Shown here piece after piece: positions 40,326 to 49,371 of a stretch of DNA of 64,000 nt (within the stretch, counting starts at the first letter, position 1; the number at the start of each line of letters is the position of its first letter). The stretch is taken from the NCBI GenBank assembly GCA_021773075.1, contig JAJFKT010000012.1:310001-374000 (forward strand), given 5' to 3'. The translations under genes were made by a program, and so were the position numbers. The DNA comes from Woeseiaceae bacterium. GTDB lineage: Bacteria; Pseudomonadota; Gammaproteobacteria; Steroidobacterales; Woeseiaceae. Under the pieces are notes generated by a model that was given only the letters and a program-made list of their open reading frames with translations, made no database searches and had not been told where the DNA came from.

Positions 40326-41699
40326 TCAGGCGATCATAAACCCAAGGTCCCGCTGTGCAAAGTTCGAAAGGTTGGGTGCAACCACATCCAGATCGGCATC
40401 CGGGATTCCAAACCATTTTGCAAGCGTTGCGGCGTATTGATCGGCCGACGTCGACGGAATCATACGGCCGCCTCCAACGTCTTCTGCGCCGCCGATTTCG
40501 AGCACCGGATACGACCCGTAAATATCGCGGCCGTTTACAGCGCCACCCAGAACGAGCTGATTGCCCGCCCAGCCGTGGTCCGTGCCGTCGCCGTTTGACG
40601 TCAGCGTCCGACCAAAATCAGACTGCGTAAATGTGGTTACGCTGCTGGCTACGCCAATATCGACGGTCGCAGCATAGAAAGCCGCCAACGCATCGCTTAC
40701 GCCACCCAGCAGTCCCGGCTGGTTCTGATTCTGATCGTCATGTGAGTCGAAACCACCAACACCAACAAAGAAAATTTGCCGTTGCATATCCAGTTCAACG
40801 CGCGACGCAATTAGCTTGGCAACGGTCGATAACTGTCCGCCCAGCGGCGTAGACGGAAAGACAGTGGTAATAACTCCGGAGTTCTCAGCATTCGTTATCG
40901 CCGTAGAAACAGTATCCGCCGCTTGCAAGGCTCGATTCTGAATCTCCGCAAACCCGCGTTCGTAAATTGAATTATATTGTGCATCGAGTACGGCCTGAAA
41001 CGCCGTCTTTTGATCGAATAGGATGCTCGTAGGATCGTCCGAAAAACCGGTGAACTGCAAAGGCCCGTTTTGCCCCATCACGTACGCGACCGAACTTTGC
41101 GCCGACTGAAACAGACTGGTACCGCTTAAGGATGTGTTCGTTGCCATCCGCTGATCGATCACTTCCGATTCGATCAGATCAGCCACACGGCCTGCCCAAC
41201 CCGTTTTGCTCGTACCGGCACCATTGAGGGAGTTCCACTGCGATTGCTGGTCATTGTGGGAGAACAGCTGCGACGGCAATATCGTCGATTGGTTTTGAAA
41301 TTGCGATTTTGTTGTTGGCTCGACCAGCGGTCCAACATTCGCTACAAATGAGGCACTGCCTGACTCAAACAGGGCCTGCATACTTGCCATTGAAGGATGC
41401 AGTCCGAAAGCGGCCGATCCCGGTGCAAGCGATACTGGATTTATCGGCAACAGGTCACTGCGAAGAATCGCGAGATTCTGCCGCGACGCTGCGTACGCAT
41501 TGTATTCGGCGTCTGTGTTCGGTACGAGCATATTGAAGGAGTCGTTGCCGCCTAGCAGAAACACACAAACCATCGCCCGATAGTCGTCGAATGCACCTGA
41601 CAACTCAAAGCCCTGCGAGTAGGCGTATCCCGGTGTGCTGGCAAGCGCTGCCGCGGCACTGCTTCGGAGTAAGAATTCACGTCGATTGATTTTCTTCAT
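40326..41699 (-). CDS. DUF1501 Tat-exported protein
   Basis: A 457-residue exported protein. The N-terminus has a twin-arginine signal (INRREFLLRSSAAAALAS). DUF1501 features are present: RAMVCVFLLGGNDSFNMLVP, FSHNDQQSQW, GGFDSHDDQNQ and SDFGRTLTSNGDGTDHGWAGNQ. The family belongs to the alkaline-phosphatase-like fold; its role is unknown. DUF1501 proteins are nearly always paired with DUF1800 proteins, as here (20-base gap). Confidence 0.93.
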   Translation of the reverse strand: MKKINRREFLLRSSAAAALASTPGYAYSQGFELSGAFDDYRAMVCVFLLGGNDSFNMLVPNTDAEYNAYAASRQNLAILRSDLLPINPVSLAPGSAAFGLHPSMASMQALFESGSASFVANVGPLVEPTTKSQFQNQSTILPSQLFSHNDQQSQWNSLNGAGTSKTGWAGRVADLIESEVIDQRMATNTSLSGTSLFQSAQSSVAYVMGQNGPLQFTGFSDDPTSILFDQKTAFQAVLDAQYNSIYERGFAEIQNRALQAADTVSTAITNAENSGVITTVFPSTPLGGQLSTVAKLIASRVELDMQRQIFFVGVGGFDSHDDQNQNQPGLLGGVSDALAAFYAATVDIGVASSVTTFTQSDFGRTLTSNGDGTDHGWAGNQLVLGGAVNGRDIYGSYPVLEIGGAEDVGGGRMIPSTSADQYAATLAKWFGIPDADLDVVAPNLSNFAQRDLGFMIA

Positions 41700-41719
41700 T
41701 TCAAAATTCCTCGCCTGGT

Positions 41720-43360
41720 TTATCGCTGGTAGGCAAACTCGGGTGATGTAACGATAAAATAAATAACCTCTGCGGCCCTGACTGCCGTATCTGTTTCCGG
41801 GACCAAAGTCAGCATTCCGGCTATTTCATTTCTCAGCGTCATGGAGATGTTTCCGCCAAGGAGTTTGTTCGCGACAGAATCAATTAATGTGTCGATGTCG
41901 GCTGCGATTGCCATTTCAGATTCAAAGTCGATAAAGACATCGTCGTCCTGCAGATCCGGGTTGGTCGAATTGAGCCCAAAAATCTGACCAAACATGAAAT
42001 TGGTGACGAAAGTATTGAGATATTCGGTTGCGATCTCGAGTTCGGGGGCGACCAGTCCACCATCCTGAATTTCGCCGGGCGGTGCATAAAACGGACTGAA
42101 AAAATTGAAGACGCTGGTTGCCTGCAACGAACCTTGACCAAAAATAAAGTAAGCAAAATCAAATGGATAACCACCGCTATTCGACGTGGCGTTGTAGGCG
42201 CGCCATAACTGCGTCAATCGAAGTAACGGCTCCTTAATCTTCCCGCTTTGTTCTGACGGCGTCGGCGAACGTGCTTCCGAATCAAGCAAAATGGCTTTCA
42301 CGACCGCACCGAGATCGCCGCGCACGCCGGATCCATTGTTGTTGAATACAGATGCGACCCGCGCGATGTATGCCGGAGACGGATTGCTGGTCACCAGGCG
42401 GTGAATTAGTCGAATAGCGATGAACGGACCGACATTCGGATGATTAAAGACATTGTCCAGGGCATCGGACAGGTCCTTTACACCACCCTGACCAGGCGGA
42501 AGGGTAACCCCGCCTAGAAGAGTCTTGGCGCCGGCATCGTGAAAGTCCTCCCACAACTCCATTGCTACGATTTGATTCTGCCGCGTTCCGCGTGCCTGTT
42601 GGAAATTTGGTGATCCTGCCCAGGTCCAGCCGGTATAAACATGTGCGAACGCTTCGATGCTTGCCTGGTCGTAGGTCGGGATGGTGTTACCAAGACTGTC
42701 CAGCTTTGCCGTTCCATCATTATTGAGTTCAATGAGTCCTATTGAGAAAAGCTGCATCAATTCGCGCGCGTAGTTTTCATCAGGGCGAATGTTGAGCGCG
42801 ACGTTGGGTTTCTCATTTCCCAGCATACTGAGGTAGACGCCCATCGCGGGATGCAGCGTTACCTCTTCGATCAGATCGCGATAGTTGCCAAATGCGTTGC
42901 GTACCAGCACATCATAAAAATCCGCAAGTGCGAATGGCGCGTTATTTAATGCGCCGAGCTGCGACACGACCATGATTTCCGATAAGGCAAATGCAACACG
43001 CTGGCGCAGCTGATCCTCGGCATTCAGTGAATTCCTGAACCAGATATCAACGCGGTCCTTCTGCAGCTGGAAGTCCATACCCGCTTGAGTCAGACCAACA
43101 GCCTGTACATGCGGCAGGTGCAAAGAAACCGGCTTGATCATCTGATCATCGATCCAGGCTTCTTGCCGCATCGCGATGACCCGTTCGGCCTCGGCCTCCA
43201 GCGCACCAAATGTCGTCTGGTTCAGAAACTGAAAAGCCTGGGCCTTACTCAGCGCGGGCGGCGGTGGGGGTGGTGGCGGTGGTTCCGAGCCCCCACCCCC
43301 ACCGCCGCAACCAGCAAGTCCAAGCGCTACCAATGCAATAAGCGGAATGAATCTATTCAT
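41720..43360 (-). CDS. DUF1800 lipoprotein
   Basis: A 546-residue exported protein. The signal peptide ends in a lipobox (LGLAGC), followed by a run of Gly and then nine Pro, probably a linker from the membrane. The DUF1800 domain shows FQFLNQTTFGA, ENYARELMQLFSIGL and HVYTGWTW. ATG 43360 is supported by AGGA seven bases upstream; a GTG at 43366 is less likely. It lies two bases after the Spy-like gene. Function is unknown. Confidence 0.92.
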   Translation of the reverse strand: MNRFIPLIALVALGLAGCGGGGGGSEPPPPPPPPPALSKAQAFQFLNQTTFGALEAEAERVIAMRQEAWIDDQMIKPVSLHLPHVQAVGLTQAGMDFQLQKDRVDIWFRNSLNAEDQLRQRVAFALSEIMVVSQLGALNNAPFALADFYDVLVRNAFGNYRDLIEEVTLHPAMGVYLSMLGNEKPNVALNIRPDENYARELMQLFSIGLIELNNDGTAKLDSLGNTIPTYDQASIEAFAHVYTGWTWAGSPNFQQARGTRQNQIVAMELWEDFHDAGAKTLLGGVTLPPGQGGVKDLSDALDNVFNHPNVGPFIAIRLIHRLVTSNPSPAYIARVASVFNNNGSGVRGDLGAVVKAILLDSEARSPTPSEQSGKIKEPLLRLTQLWRAYNATSNSGGYPFDFAYFIFGQGSLQATSVFNFFSPFYAPPGEIQDGGLVAPELEIATEYLNTFVTNFMFGQIFGLNSTNPDLQDDDVFIDFESEMAIAADIDTLIDSVANKLLGGNISMTLRNEIAGMLTLVPETDTAVRAAEVIYFIVTSPEFAYQR

Positions 43361-43362
43361 GA

Positions 43363-43782
43363 TCACGTCCTTTCAGCTAGTGCCTCCAGATGCGCAATTT
43401 GTTCGGCGTTTAACAGGTTCTTTAGCCTTACCAACATCGCCATCTGCTTTTTCTTCACTTGATTCTCGGCGAGGAGCGCCGCGTTTGCGTGCCTTAGGAC
43501 TGCCGCCTCGTCGATCGGTAACTTGTCGAGCTCAAGCATTAGTGCCTGATACGCCTCGCGCATATCCCATTCGTGTTCCGCTACACCGGTCTGTACTTCG
43601 ACGACCGCACTGCGAATTGCGGTGTACTGCTCCTTGCTGAGGTCCAACGCATCTTGCTGTTCAAGAATGATGTCAGGGGCGAACAATTTGCCCTTAAACA
43701 CATCCTCTTTGGGCGTTTGGGCATGCGCCGCACCCGATGCCATGCAGATCATCGTCAGAACTAACAGAAATCCCTTATTCAT
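43363..43782 (-). CDS. Spy/CpxP-like periplasmic protein
   Basis: A 139-residue protein with a signal peptide (ICMASGAAHAQ). The mature part is all-helical with the pattern LDLSKEQYTAIRSAV, LMLELDKLPIDEAAVLRH and LLNAEQIAHLEAL, resembling the Spy/CpxP heavy-metal-resistance family. Such proteins are periplasmic chaperones or stress sensors. It overlaps the probable anti-sigma gene by four bases and directly precedes the DUF1800 gene. Confidence 0.8.
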   Translation of the reverse strand: MNKGFLLVLTMICMASGAAHAQTPKEDVFKGKLFAPDIILEQQDALDLSKEQYTAIRSAVVEVQTGVAEHEWDMREAYQALMLELDKLPIDEAAVLRHANAALLAENQVKKKQMAMLVRLKNLLNAEQIAHLEALAERT

Positions 43783-44132
43783 AGTAACGTTCCTCCATCG
43801 GTTTCCGTTGACTCGAAGAGCCGTGGTAAATCCCGATATATGTCAATTTGGTGTTGTGGAAGCAGGGAATCGCTGGGCGCTGACCAGGATGTCGTTGCCT
43901 CCAATTCTTTTAAGTCCACGTAAATGTAGGTTTCTTCAGGTCCCGGCATCAAAGCGAAAGCCAGCGCTGCTACGGCAACTGCGGCAACGAATCCGCCGAA
44001 GCGCAAGCGGCGACTTGCGTGAATTTTCTGTGCCGCCACGACCATGACTGCATCAAAGTCCGGTGCCGTGCCATCAACCCGCTTTTGTTCGTTCTTCAAT
44101 ATTGCGCACAGCGCTTCGTCGTCCTTATGCAT
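43779..44132 (-). CDS. Probable membrane anti-sigma factor
   Basis: A 117-residue protein with one membrane helix (about 45-62, FGGFVAAVAVAALAFALMP). The N-terminal part is small and charged and the C-terminal part is probably periplasmic. It does not match a named family by eye. Its overlap with the sigma factor gene before it, and with the Spy-like gene after it, makes an anti-sigma role the best guess. Confidence 0.65.
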   Translation of the reverse strand: MHKDDEALCAILKNEQKRVDGTAPDFDAVMVVAAQKIHASRRLRFGGFVAAVAVAALAFALMPGPEETYIYVDLKELEATTSWSAPSDSLLPQHQIDIYRDLPRLFESTETDGGTLL

Positions 44133-44646
44133 CGAGTTTCACCCTTAACGCCTTCTTCGCCCGATCGTAGTGGACCCGACCGGTTCCTGTTGTGACGCCC
44201 ATTACCCGGGACGCCTCGTCTATCGTCAATTCGCGGCAGAACACGAGTTCGATGATGTCGCGCTGCCGCTGTGGCAATTCCTGCACTGCCTGCCAGAGCT
44301 GCGCATTACCCGATACCTCTGCTTCTGCTGCAGGTTCAGTTGCCGGCTCAGGCATTGGCTGTTGTGCGACGCTCTGAATCAAGCGCATCCGCGACGCTTT
44401 GCGTCGATAACGACTTCTCGCGAGGTTTTGCACGACCGAGAAGACAAAGGTCTTCAAGGACGAGCGGTCCTCGAACTTCGCTTTGCCAGTCAGTAACTCA
44501 ACGTAAGTTTGCTGCACGAGATCCTCCGCTACTGCGCGCTCGTAATCGCAACGGGAGAGGGCCCAACCAAATACCTGGTCGTGGATGGCTTCCAATGCCG
44601 ATTGAGATATGTGCGGGTTGTTGTCCAGAACATCACTGTCTCTCAT
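44125..44646 (-). CDS. ECF-type RNA polymerase sigma factor
   Basis: A 173-residue sigma-70-family protein. Region 2 reads AVAEDLVQQTYVELLTGKAKFEDRSS then LKTFVFSVVQNLARSRYRRK. Region 4 reads LPQRQRDIIELVFCRELTIDEASRVMGVTTGTGRVHYDRAKKAL-type sequence. ATG 44646 follows GGGAGGAGGT; an upstream in-frame TTG would add four residues. It heads a run of anti-sigma, Spy-like, DUF1800, DUF1501 and DUF885 genes, which it may control. Confidence 0.88.
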   Translation of the reverse strand: MRDSDVLDNNPHISQSALEAIHDQVFGWALSRCDYERAVAEDLVQQTYVELLTGKAKFEDRSSLKTFVFSVVQNLARSRYRRKASRMRLIQSVAQQPMPEPATEPAAEAEVSGNAQLWQAVQELPQRQRDIIELVFCRELTIDEASRVMGVTTGTGRVHYDRAKKALRVKLDA

Positions 44647-44709
44647 ACCTCCTCCCAATTGATTGGTGGCATAAGGTCGATGCTCATATGACAGCTTATG
44701 GATGCAAAA

Positions 44710-46266
44710 TTAGCGGGAAGTTTGTCTTATGGTAAGTCCGAACGCGGTACTGCCAACCCGAATCCCGGCCGCAGTTTGGTGCATCGTCAGGGATATCGGC
44801 TCGTCGCAACCCAGCGGATGGAATATCAGCAGGATAGTGATGCCGTGCTCCTGACTATCCGGGCGATTGCTCACTCCAGCATCACACTGCACGACGAAAT
44901 TATCGTCTGCAAATGCGCCCAGATCATCGAGGCTGTGCAGGTAAGTTAAAACTTGTACTCGTAGGCGCTCAGCGAGGGTCGCGTCTTCCGTTTCGAATAC
45001 TGCCCAGCGCGTTGCCTTCGCGATCGAGTTGACGATCTGTAAGCAAAGGCGGCGCACAGGAAGTTTCGAATACTTATTGTACGCCTCGCTACCCCGACCC
45101 ATCGTTACAGAACCACTCAATCGTGACTTGCCAACGTTGGCAGCGAGTAGAACATTAAGACCTGCACGATTCAGCAGTTGTTGCTCTTTGTCCCCGATAT
45201 CCAATGTGGGCCGTAGTCTGCGGTGAAAACCCAATTCCTGTTGATCCAGGGATCGCCACGATCCGAAAGTTCTATCCTGCTTACACAGCAATCCCGCGAG
45301 CGCACCACCGACGGGTCTTGAAACGTCATCGTCGCCGCCACGTTCACGAACGCGCGGGAAATAACCGAGCATATTCGGACTGGCGTAGCCGAGATCACGC
45401 ACACCCTTAATAGCGTCTGTCGGTGTCGACCATTCCGATAAAGGATCAACGATCAGCATGGCACTGCGCCCACGGCAATAAACCTCCGCCGCGAGAATTG
45501 CGGTAGGCCCTACGTCACAGCCCTTACCGGGCGGTGGCATATACAAAACATCGAAACTGTCGACCTGCTCAAGGGCGAACAATCCGCTCTGCCTGCGCCG
45601 CGAACCAACCAGATCGTAGTTCGATAGCTCGCTACCGTCGGTGCCGCCTTGCGCGTGGCCAACATACGCGGGCTCGTACGAGCGGCCCATCATCGTTGTG
45701 CGTTCCGGACGGTGTGTCGGGTAAGGATGTTCGACGCGCGCAATCTCGGATCTCAGGAGTTCATCCGCGACAAACGCGCTGGACTCGGTATCCCAGGATA
45801 GTTTTCGAAAAAATTCCTGATCGATAATAGTCTTGCTCGACGGATTGACCCGCTGCAGCGTGAGATTGAACAGTTCGTCGTCATCGATTTCTATGTGATC
45901 GTAGTCGATGGCCGCGCGGATATACTCTGTCGAACCCGGCTCAACGGCGCGAAGGATAAGCGCAGACCCGCTGGCGGGTAAACACAGCATTGCGCCACGC
46001 GCATTATTCGCAACGCGTATTACGTAAAGCCTGTTACCGCCGTGCTCGAAAAATTGTTTCGCGGCAGGACCAAGACTCGATCGACCCCAAACGTCGCCGA
46101 AGCGGCGTCGGAATTCACCGAAGTTTGTTATGAGAACGGGAGTATTCAGGGGTCCACGAAGCGCACGGCCAACAAAAGCGGCCGTGGTTTCTGGGCAAAC
46201 ATCGATGGGCTGCCCCATCGCTGCGATTTCTGTGACCGTGATACCGCGGTCAACTGCATCTGACAA
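44710..46266 (-). CDS. Orphan contractile-tail sheath protein
   Basis: A 518-residue protein related to phage and contractile-injection-system tail sheaths. The N-terminal region has GITVTEI, ETTAAFVGRALRGPLNTPVLITNFGEF and KQFFEHGGNRLYVIRVAN. The C-terminal sheath domain shows LCLQIVNSIAKATRWAVFE, then FADDNFVVQCDAGVSN. The TTG start is supported by GGAG six bases upstream. No tube, baseplate, spike or ATPase gene lies near. It is 63 bases upstream of the ECF sigma operon, on the same strand. Its role without partners is unknown. Confidence 0.85.
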   Translation of the reverse strand: MSDAVDRGITVTEIAAMGQPIDVCPETTAAFVGRALRGPLNTPVLITNFGEFRRRFGDVWGRSSLGPAAKQFFEHGGNRLYVIRVANNARGAMLCLPASGSALILRAVEPGSTEYIRAAIDYDHIEIDDDELFNLTLQRVNPSSKTIIDQEFFRKLSWDTESSAFVADELLRSEIARVEHPYPTHRPERTTMMGRSYEPAYVGHAQGGTDGSELSNYDLVGSRRRQSGLFALEQVDSFDVLYMPPPGKGCDVGPTAILAAEVYCRGRSAMLIVDPLSEWSTPTDAIKGVRDLGYASPNMLGYFPRVRERGGDDDVSRPVGGALAGLLCKQDRTFGSWRSLDQQELGFHRRLRPTLDIGDKEQQLLNRAGLNVLLAANVGKSRLSGSVTMGRGSEAYNKYSKLPVRRLCLQIVNSIAKATRWAVFETEDATLAERLRVQVLTYLHSLDDLGAFADDNFVVQCDAGVSNRPDSQEHGITILLIFHPLGCDEPISLTMHQTAAGIRVGSTAFGLTIRQTSR

Positions 46267-46350
46267 ACCTGTCTCCGAACCTGGTCAGATAAGCGTGGCT
46301 CCATTCTAAACACTCGCGATCAAGTGTGCACTTGGTTAATCTCACCGGTG

Positions 46351-47421
46351 ATGACCGACTTTCTCGGCAAGGCATACCCCGTGCTCGCAGCTCGCCTGCG
46401 AAAGATGTCTTTTGCTGACCTCCCGACACCTGTTTCGCGGCACGCGCTTGATAACGTCGCCGGCGACCGAACGGTTTTCGTCAAGCATGATGATCGGTCC
46501 AGCGTGCTCTACGGCGGAAATAAGATTCGTAAACTCGAATACATTTTTCAACGTGCAAGGGACCGCGGCGCGAAGCGCGTAGCCACATTCGGCGCGGTTG
46601 GTTCGAATCATGCACTGGCTACCGCAACATACGCGAAGGAATTGGGTTTCGAATGCACCTGCTTTCTTGCGCACCAGAAACGCACTGCGAACATCCCCTT
46701 AACGCTCAACCGGCATCTTGAACTCGGTACGGAGCTCGTTCGTTACGGCGGCGCGACGAACAAACTGGAATTGTTTCGCCGTTATCTGCAAAACAGGGCG
46801 TGCTGGGTTATTCCGCTCGGTGGGACTTGTTGGCTGGGGGCCGTCGGATTCGTCAACGCGGGGCTCGAACTGGCCGCCCAGATCGCGGCTGGTGAGCTTG
46901 ACGAGCCGGATCGCATCTATGTCGCGAACGGCACGATGGGTAGTGTTGCCGGTCTGGCACTTGGCCTGGCATTAGCCAATTTGCGCACTGAGATCCACGC
47001 GGTACGTGTAGCAGACAATCATTTCGTAAGGCGTGAGGTTCTGCATGGACTGATGAAAAAAACCGTGACAATTCTTAACGGATTCGACACGACTTTTCCC
47101 GTCGATGTTGCCGCACGCACACGCATCGTCTGGCGCAATGAATTCTACGCCGGCGGCTACGCGGTAGCGGATGACGCGACAACCACCGCAGTAGCGTTCG
47201 CCCGAGAATCGATGGGCCTCGCTCTGGATACAACCTACACCGGCAAGGCGATGGCCGCGCTGCTACACGATATCGAGAAGGGTGACGCAGGCGCTTACCT
47301 GTTCTGGAATACTTATAACTCGCGATCTGTCGAAGCACCGTTAGCGGAACCCGAATCTTCGGACCGATTTCCTGAAGAATTCAGGCGTTACTTCGAACCG
47401 ATGAATCCGGGCGTCGATTAG
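46351..47421 (+). CDS. PLP-dependent D-cysteine desulfhydrase / ACC deaminase-like enzyme
   Basis: Fold-type II PLP enzyme of 356 residues. The PLP lysine lies in VLYGGNKIRKLEYIF. FGAVGSNHALATATYAKELG and VANGTMGSVAGLALGL (phosphate-binding loop) are typical of the DcyD/ACC deaminase group. The ATG at 46351 and the GTG just before it are both possible. It is divergent from the sheath gene and its 3' end overlaps the L,D-transpeptidase gene by four bases. The substrate cannot be settled. Confidence 0.85.
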   Translation: MTDFLGKAYPVLAARLRKMSFADLPTPVSRHALDNVAGDRTVFVKHDDRSSVLYGGNKIRKLEYIFQRARDRGAKRVATFGAVGSNHALATATYAKELGFECTCFLAHQKRTANIPLTLNRHLELGTELVRYGGATNKLELFRRYLQNRACWVIPLGGTCWLGAVGFVNAGLELAAQIAAGELDEPDRIYVANGTMGSVAGLALGLALANLRTEIHAVRVADNHFVRREVLHGLMKKTVTILNGFDTTFPVDVAARTRIVWRNEFYAGGYAVADDATTTAVAFARESMGLALDTTYTGKAMAALLHDIEKGDAGAYLFWNTYNSRSVEAPLAEPESSDRFPEEFRRYFEPMNPGVD

Positions 47422-48569
47422 AGCGCATCTTCCTCAACTTCGGCATCAATCTCATCCATCATCTCGCGAACCTCGCTGAGCGTCGGCTCGTTCGGATCGC
47501 GTTCGACAATGTTTCGAACGACGCGTGCCCGGGCCATCATTTCGTTCGCATCGTATTGGACAATGCTGACAGGTACACCGGTGGGTACTCCCGACAAGGA
47601 AACGATATGTTGTTGTAGATGGTCGTTGAGCGCAGTGCCTCGTGCGTCTGTCTGAGCGTCGAGAACAGCTTGCAGTCGATCTTCGGGGAGCACCGAATCA
47701 TCTTCAAGTGGTGTATGTGCCTCGAAATAGAGAACACCGTCTTTGCTACCGATTTGATACGGCTCGTTCATGATCGTAACGACTTCCCCAACATCGACCA
47801 GCGTGTACAGATATTCGATGTTCTCGGGATACAGGCGTACGCAGCCATGGCTCACGCGCATTCCAACGCCGTAGGGCTGGTTGGTGCCGTGAATCAGATA
47901 GCCCGGCATATTGAGCTTCAGAACTCGCGTGCCGAGTGGGTTATCCGGACCAGGAGGAACTAGCGAAGGAAGCGGATCTCCCATTTCTGCATGTTCTTTT
48001 CTTACAGATGCGGGCACCCACCATGAAGGATTCTTTGCCTTGGCAATCACGGTCGTATCACCGAGAGGCGTTTCCCAACCCACCCTGCCGATGCCGATCG
48101 GGTACGTCAAAACCTGTTGCTGTTCTCCTTCCGCCGCTTGCGGATAGTAGAATAGTCGTTTGCTCGCGATATTTAAGATCACACCGCGCTTTTCTGCGGC
48201 CGGCAAGACGTATTGCGTTGGCAGCAATATCGCGGTCCCCTCGCCCGGCAACCACGGATCGATGCCTGGGTTCGCATCGATCAAATCGTCGTAGCCGAGT
48301 CCGTAAGTTCTCGCCAGATCGGAGAACGTATCGTCGGCACCTGCAAAAACAATCTGCGGTTCGCCAATTACTGTTTGATCGTCGGCCGTTAAAATGAATG
48401 AGTTTGCGTCAATCGGTTCCTGAACCGGACGCTCCGCGAGCGGAACGACGTCGGGCCCCGAGCCCTTCCTCATACTGGCCATAAAACCATCAATCGTCTC
48501 GCAGCCCGCCGTCGACAGCAGCGCCAGAAGAACAAAGATTCGCACGAGGGTTAGATTGTGATTTGGCAC
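47418..48569 (-). CDS. L,D-transpeptidase lipoprotein (YkuD family) with LysM-like region
   Basis: Periplasmic peptidoglycan cross-linking or lipoprotein-attaching enzyme of 383 residues. The lipobox is LLSTAGCE. A LysM-like segment (FSDLARTYGLGYDDLIDANPG, about 80-105) precedes the catalytic domain, which has YLIHGTNQPYGVGMRVSHG then CVRLYPENI, with Cys at about 242. The C-terminal extension of about 100 residues is acidic. It resembles YbiS/ErfK/YcfS enzymes. Confidence 0.92.
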   Translation of the reverse strand: MPNHNLTLVRIFVLLALLSTAGCETIDGFMASMRKGSGPDVVPLAERPVQEPIDANSFILTADDQTVIGEPQIVFAGADDTFSDLARTYGLGYDDLIDANPGIDPWLPGEGTAILLPTQYVLPAAEKRGVILNIASKRLFYYPQAAEGEQQQVLTYPIGIGRVGWETPLGDTTVIAKAKNPSWWVPASVRKEHAEMGDPLPSLVPPGPDNPLGTRVLKLNMPGYLIHGTNQPYGVGMRVSHGCVRLYPENIEYLYTLVDVGEVVTIMNEPYQIGSKDGVLYFEAHTPLEDDSVLPEDRLQAVLDAQTDARGTALNDHLQQHIVSLSGVPTGVPVSIVQYDANEMMARARVVRNIVERDPNEPTLSEVREMMDEIDAEVEEDAL

Positions 48570-48594
48570 GGCAAAGATCCGGTTGAAGATTCGC

Positions 48595-49371
48595 CTATTC
48601 TAGCAGCGTATTTGGCCGGCTGGCGCGAATCACCAGCGGCCAGCTCACCACGCGTTTTTCCTCGCCCCATGCCGCCACCAGCTCGGCCTCAATCTCGGCA
48701 ACGGGGTCCGTGCCCCTGTCGGACACGTAGCGCTGGGTCGCCGACCAGGTACGAAAATAGCCGAGCATGTCGGCGGCCTGCCATTGCGACTGCATCGAGA
48801 AATCAGGCACAGGCAATTCAACACCGGGCATAGCCACGTCGCTGTAGCCGTCCTCGATTGTTACCCGCTCCGGGAGCCAGTAGTCACCAACGATGTCGGT
48901 GTAAAGTCGATCCACGATTGCATCGCATTCCGCGTTTACGGTGCAAAGCTCATAGCACCAGACCGCAAGAACACCATTTGCACGGATTACCCGCTGTACT
49001 TCTTCCATGAAGGCTTTTTCGTCGAACCAGTGCAGAGCCTGTGCAACAGTGATCAGGTCAACAGACCCGTCGGCCAGTCCGGACCGCTCCGCTGTCGCGA
49101 GCCTGTATTCGACCCCGGGCTTGTGAGTCGCCGCCGAAATTTGCGCCTCGCTCGCGTCAGTCGCAATTACTCTTGGGAAGTATTCAGTGAGTGCTATCGC
49201 GGCCTGGCCATTACCCGTCGCGCAATCCCAGGCAGTCTTGCGATGCGTTACCAGTGATGCCAGGAATTGAAATAGCGCCGGTGGGTAGGTCGGGCGGTGT
49301 TTCGCATAGCCGTCTGACTGGGTTGAAAAGTGGTCTTTGAAATCGCCCCTCAATTCCAGTTCTTTTTGCAA
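48595..49371 (-). CDS. Class I SAM-dependent methyltransferase
   Basis: Methyltransferase-11-type protein of about 258 residues. It has FSTQSDGYAKHRPTYP at the N-terminus, WDCATGNGQAAIAL (SAM motif I), IATDASEAQI and LITVAQALHWFD. The substrate is unknown. The first possible start is a TTG at 49371, which overlaps the M48 peptidase gene by 22 bases. A TTG at 49353 overlaps its stop and is an alternative, so the start is uncertain. Confidence 0.85.
   Translation of the reverse strand: MQKELELRGDFKDHFSTQSDGYAKHRPTYPPALFQFLASLVTHRKTAWDCATGNGQAAIALTEYFPRVIATDASEAQISAATHKPGVEYRLATAERSGLADGSVDLITVAQALHWFDEKAFMEEVQRVIRANGVLAVWCYELCTVNAECDAIVDRLYTDIVGDYWLPERVTIEDGYSDVAMPGVELPVPDFSMQSQWQAADMLGYFRTWSATQRYVSDRGTDPVAEIEAELVAAWGEEKRVVSWPLVIRASRPNTLLE

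Noticed and set aside
44710..46266. Prophage
   Set aside because: Only one phage-type gene is present; integrase, capsid, portal, terminase and lysis genes are absent.
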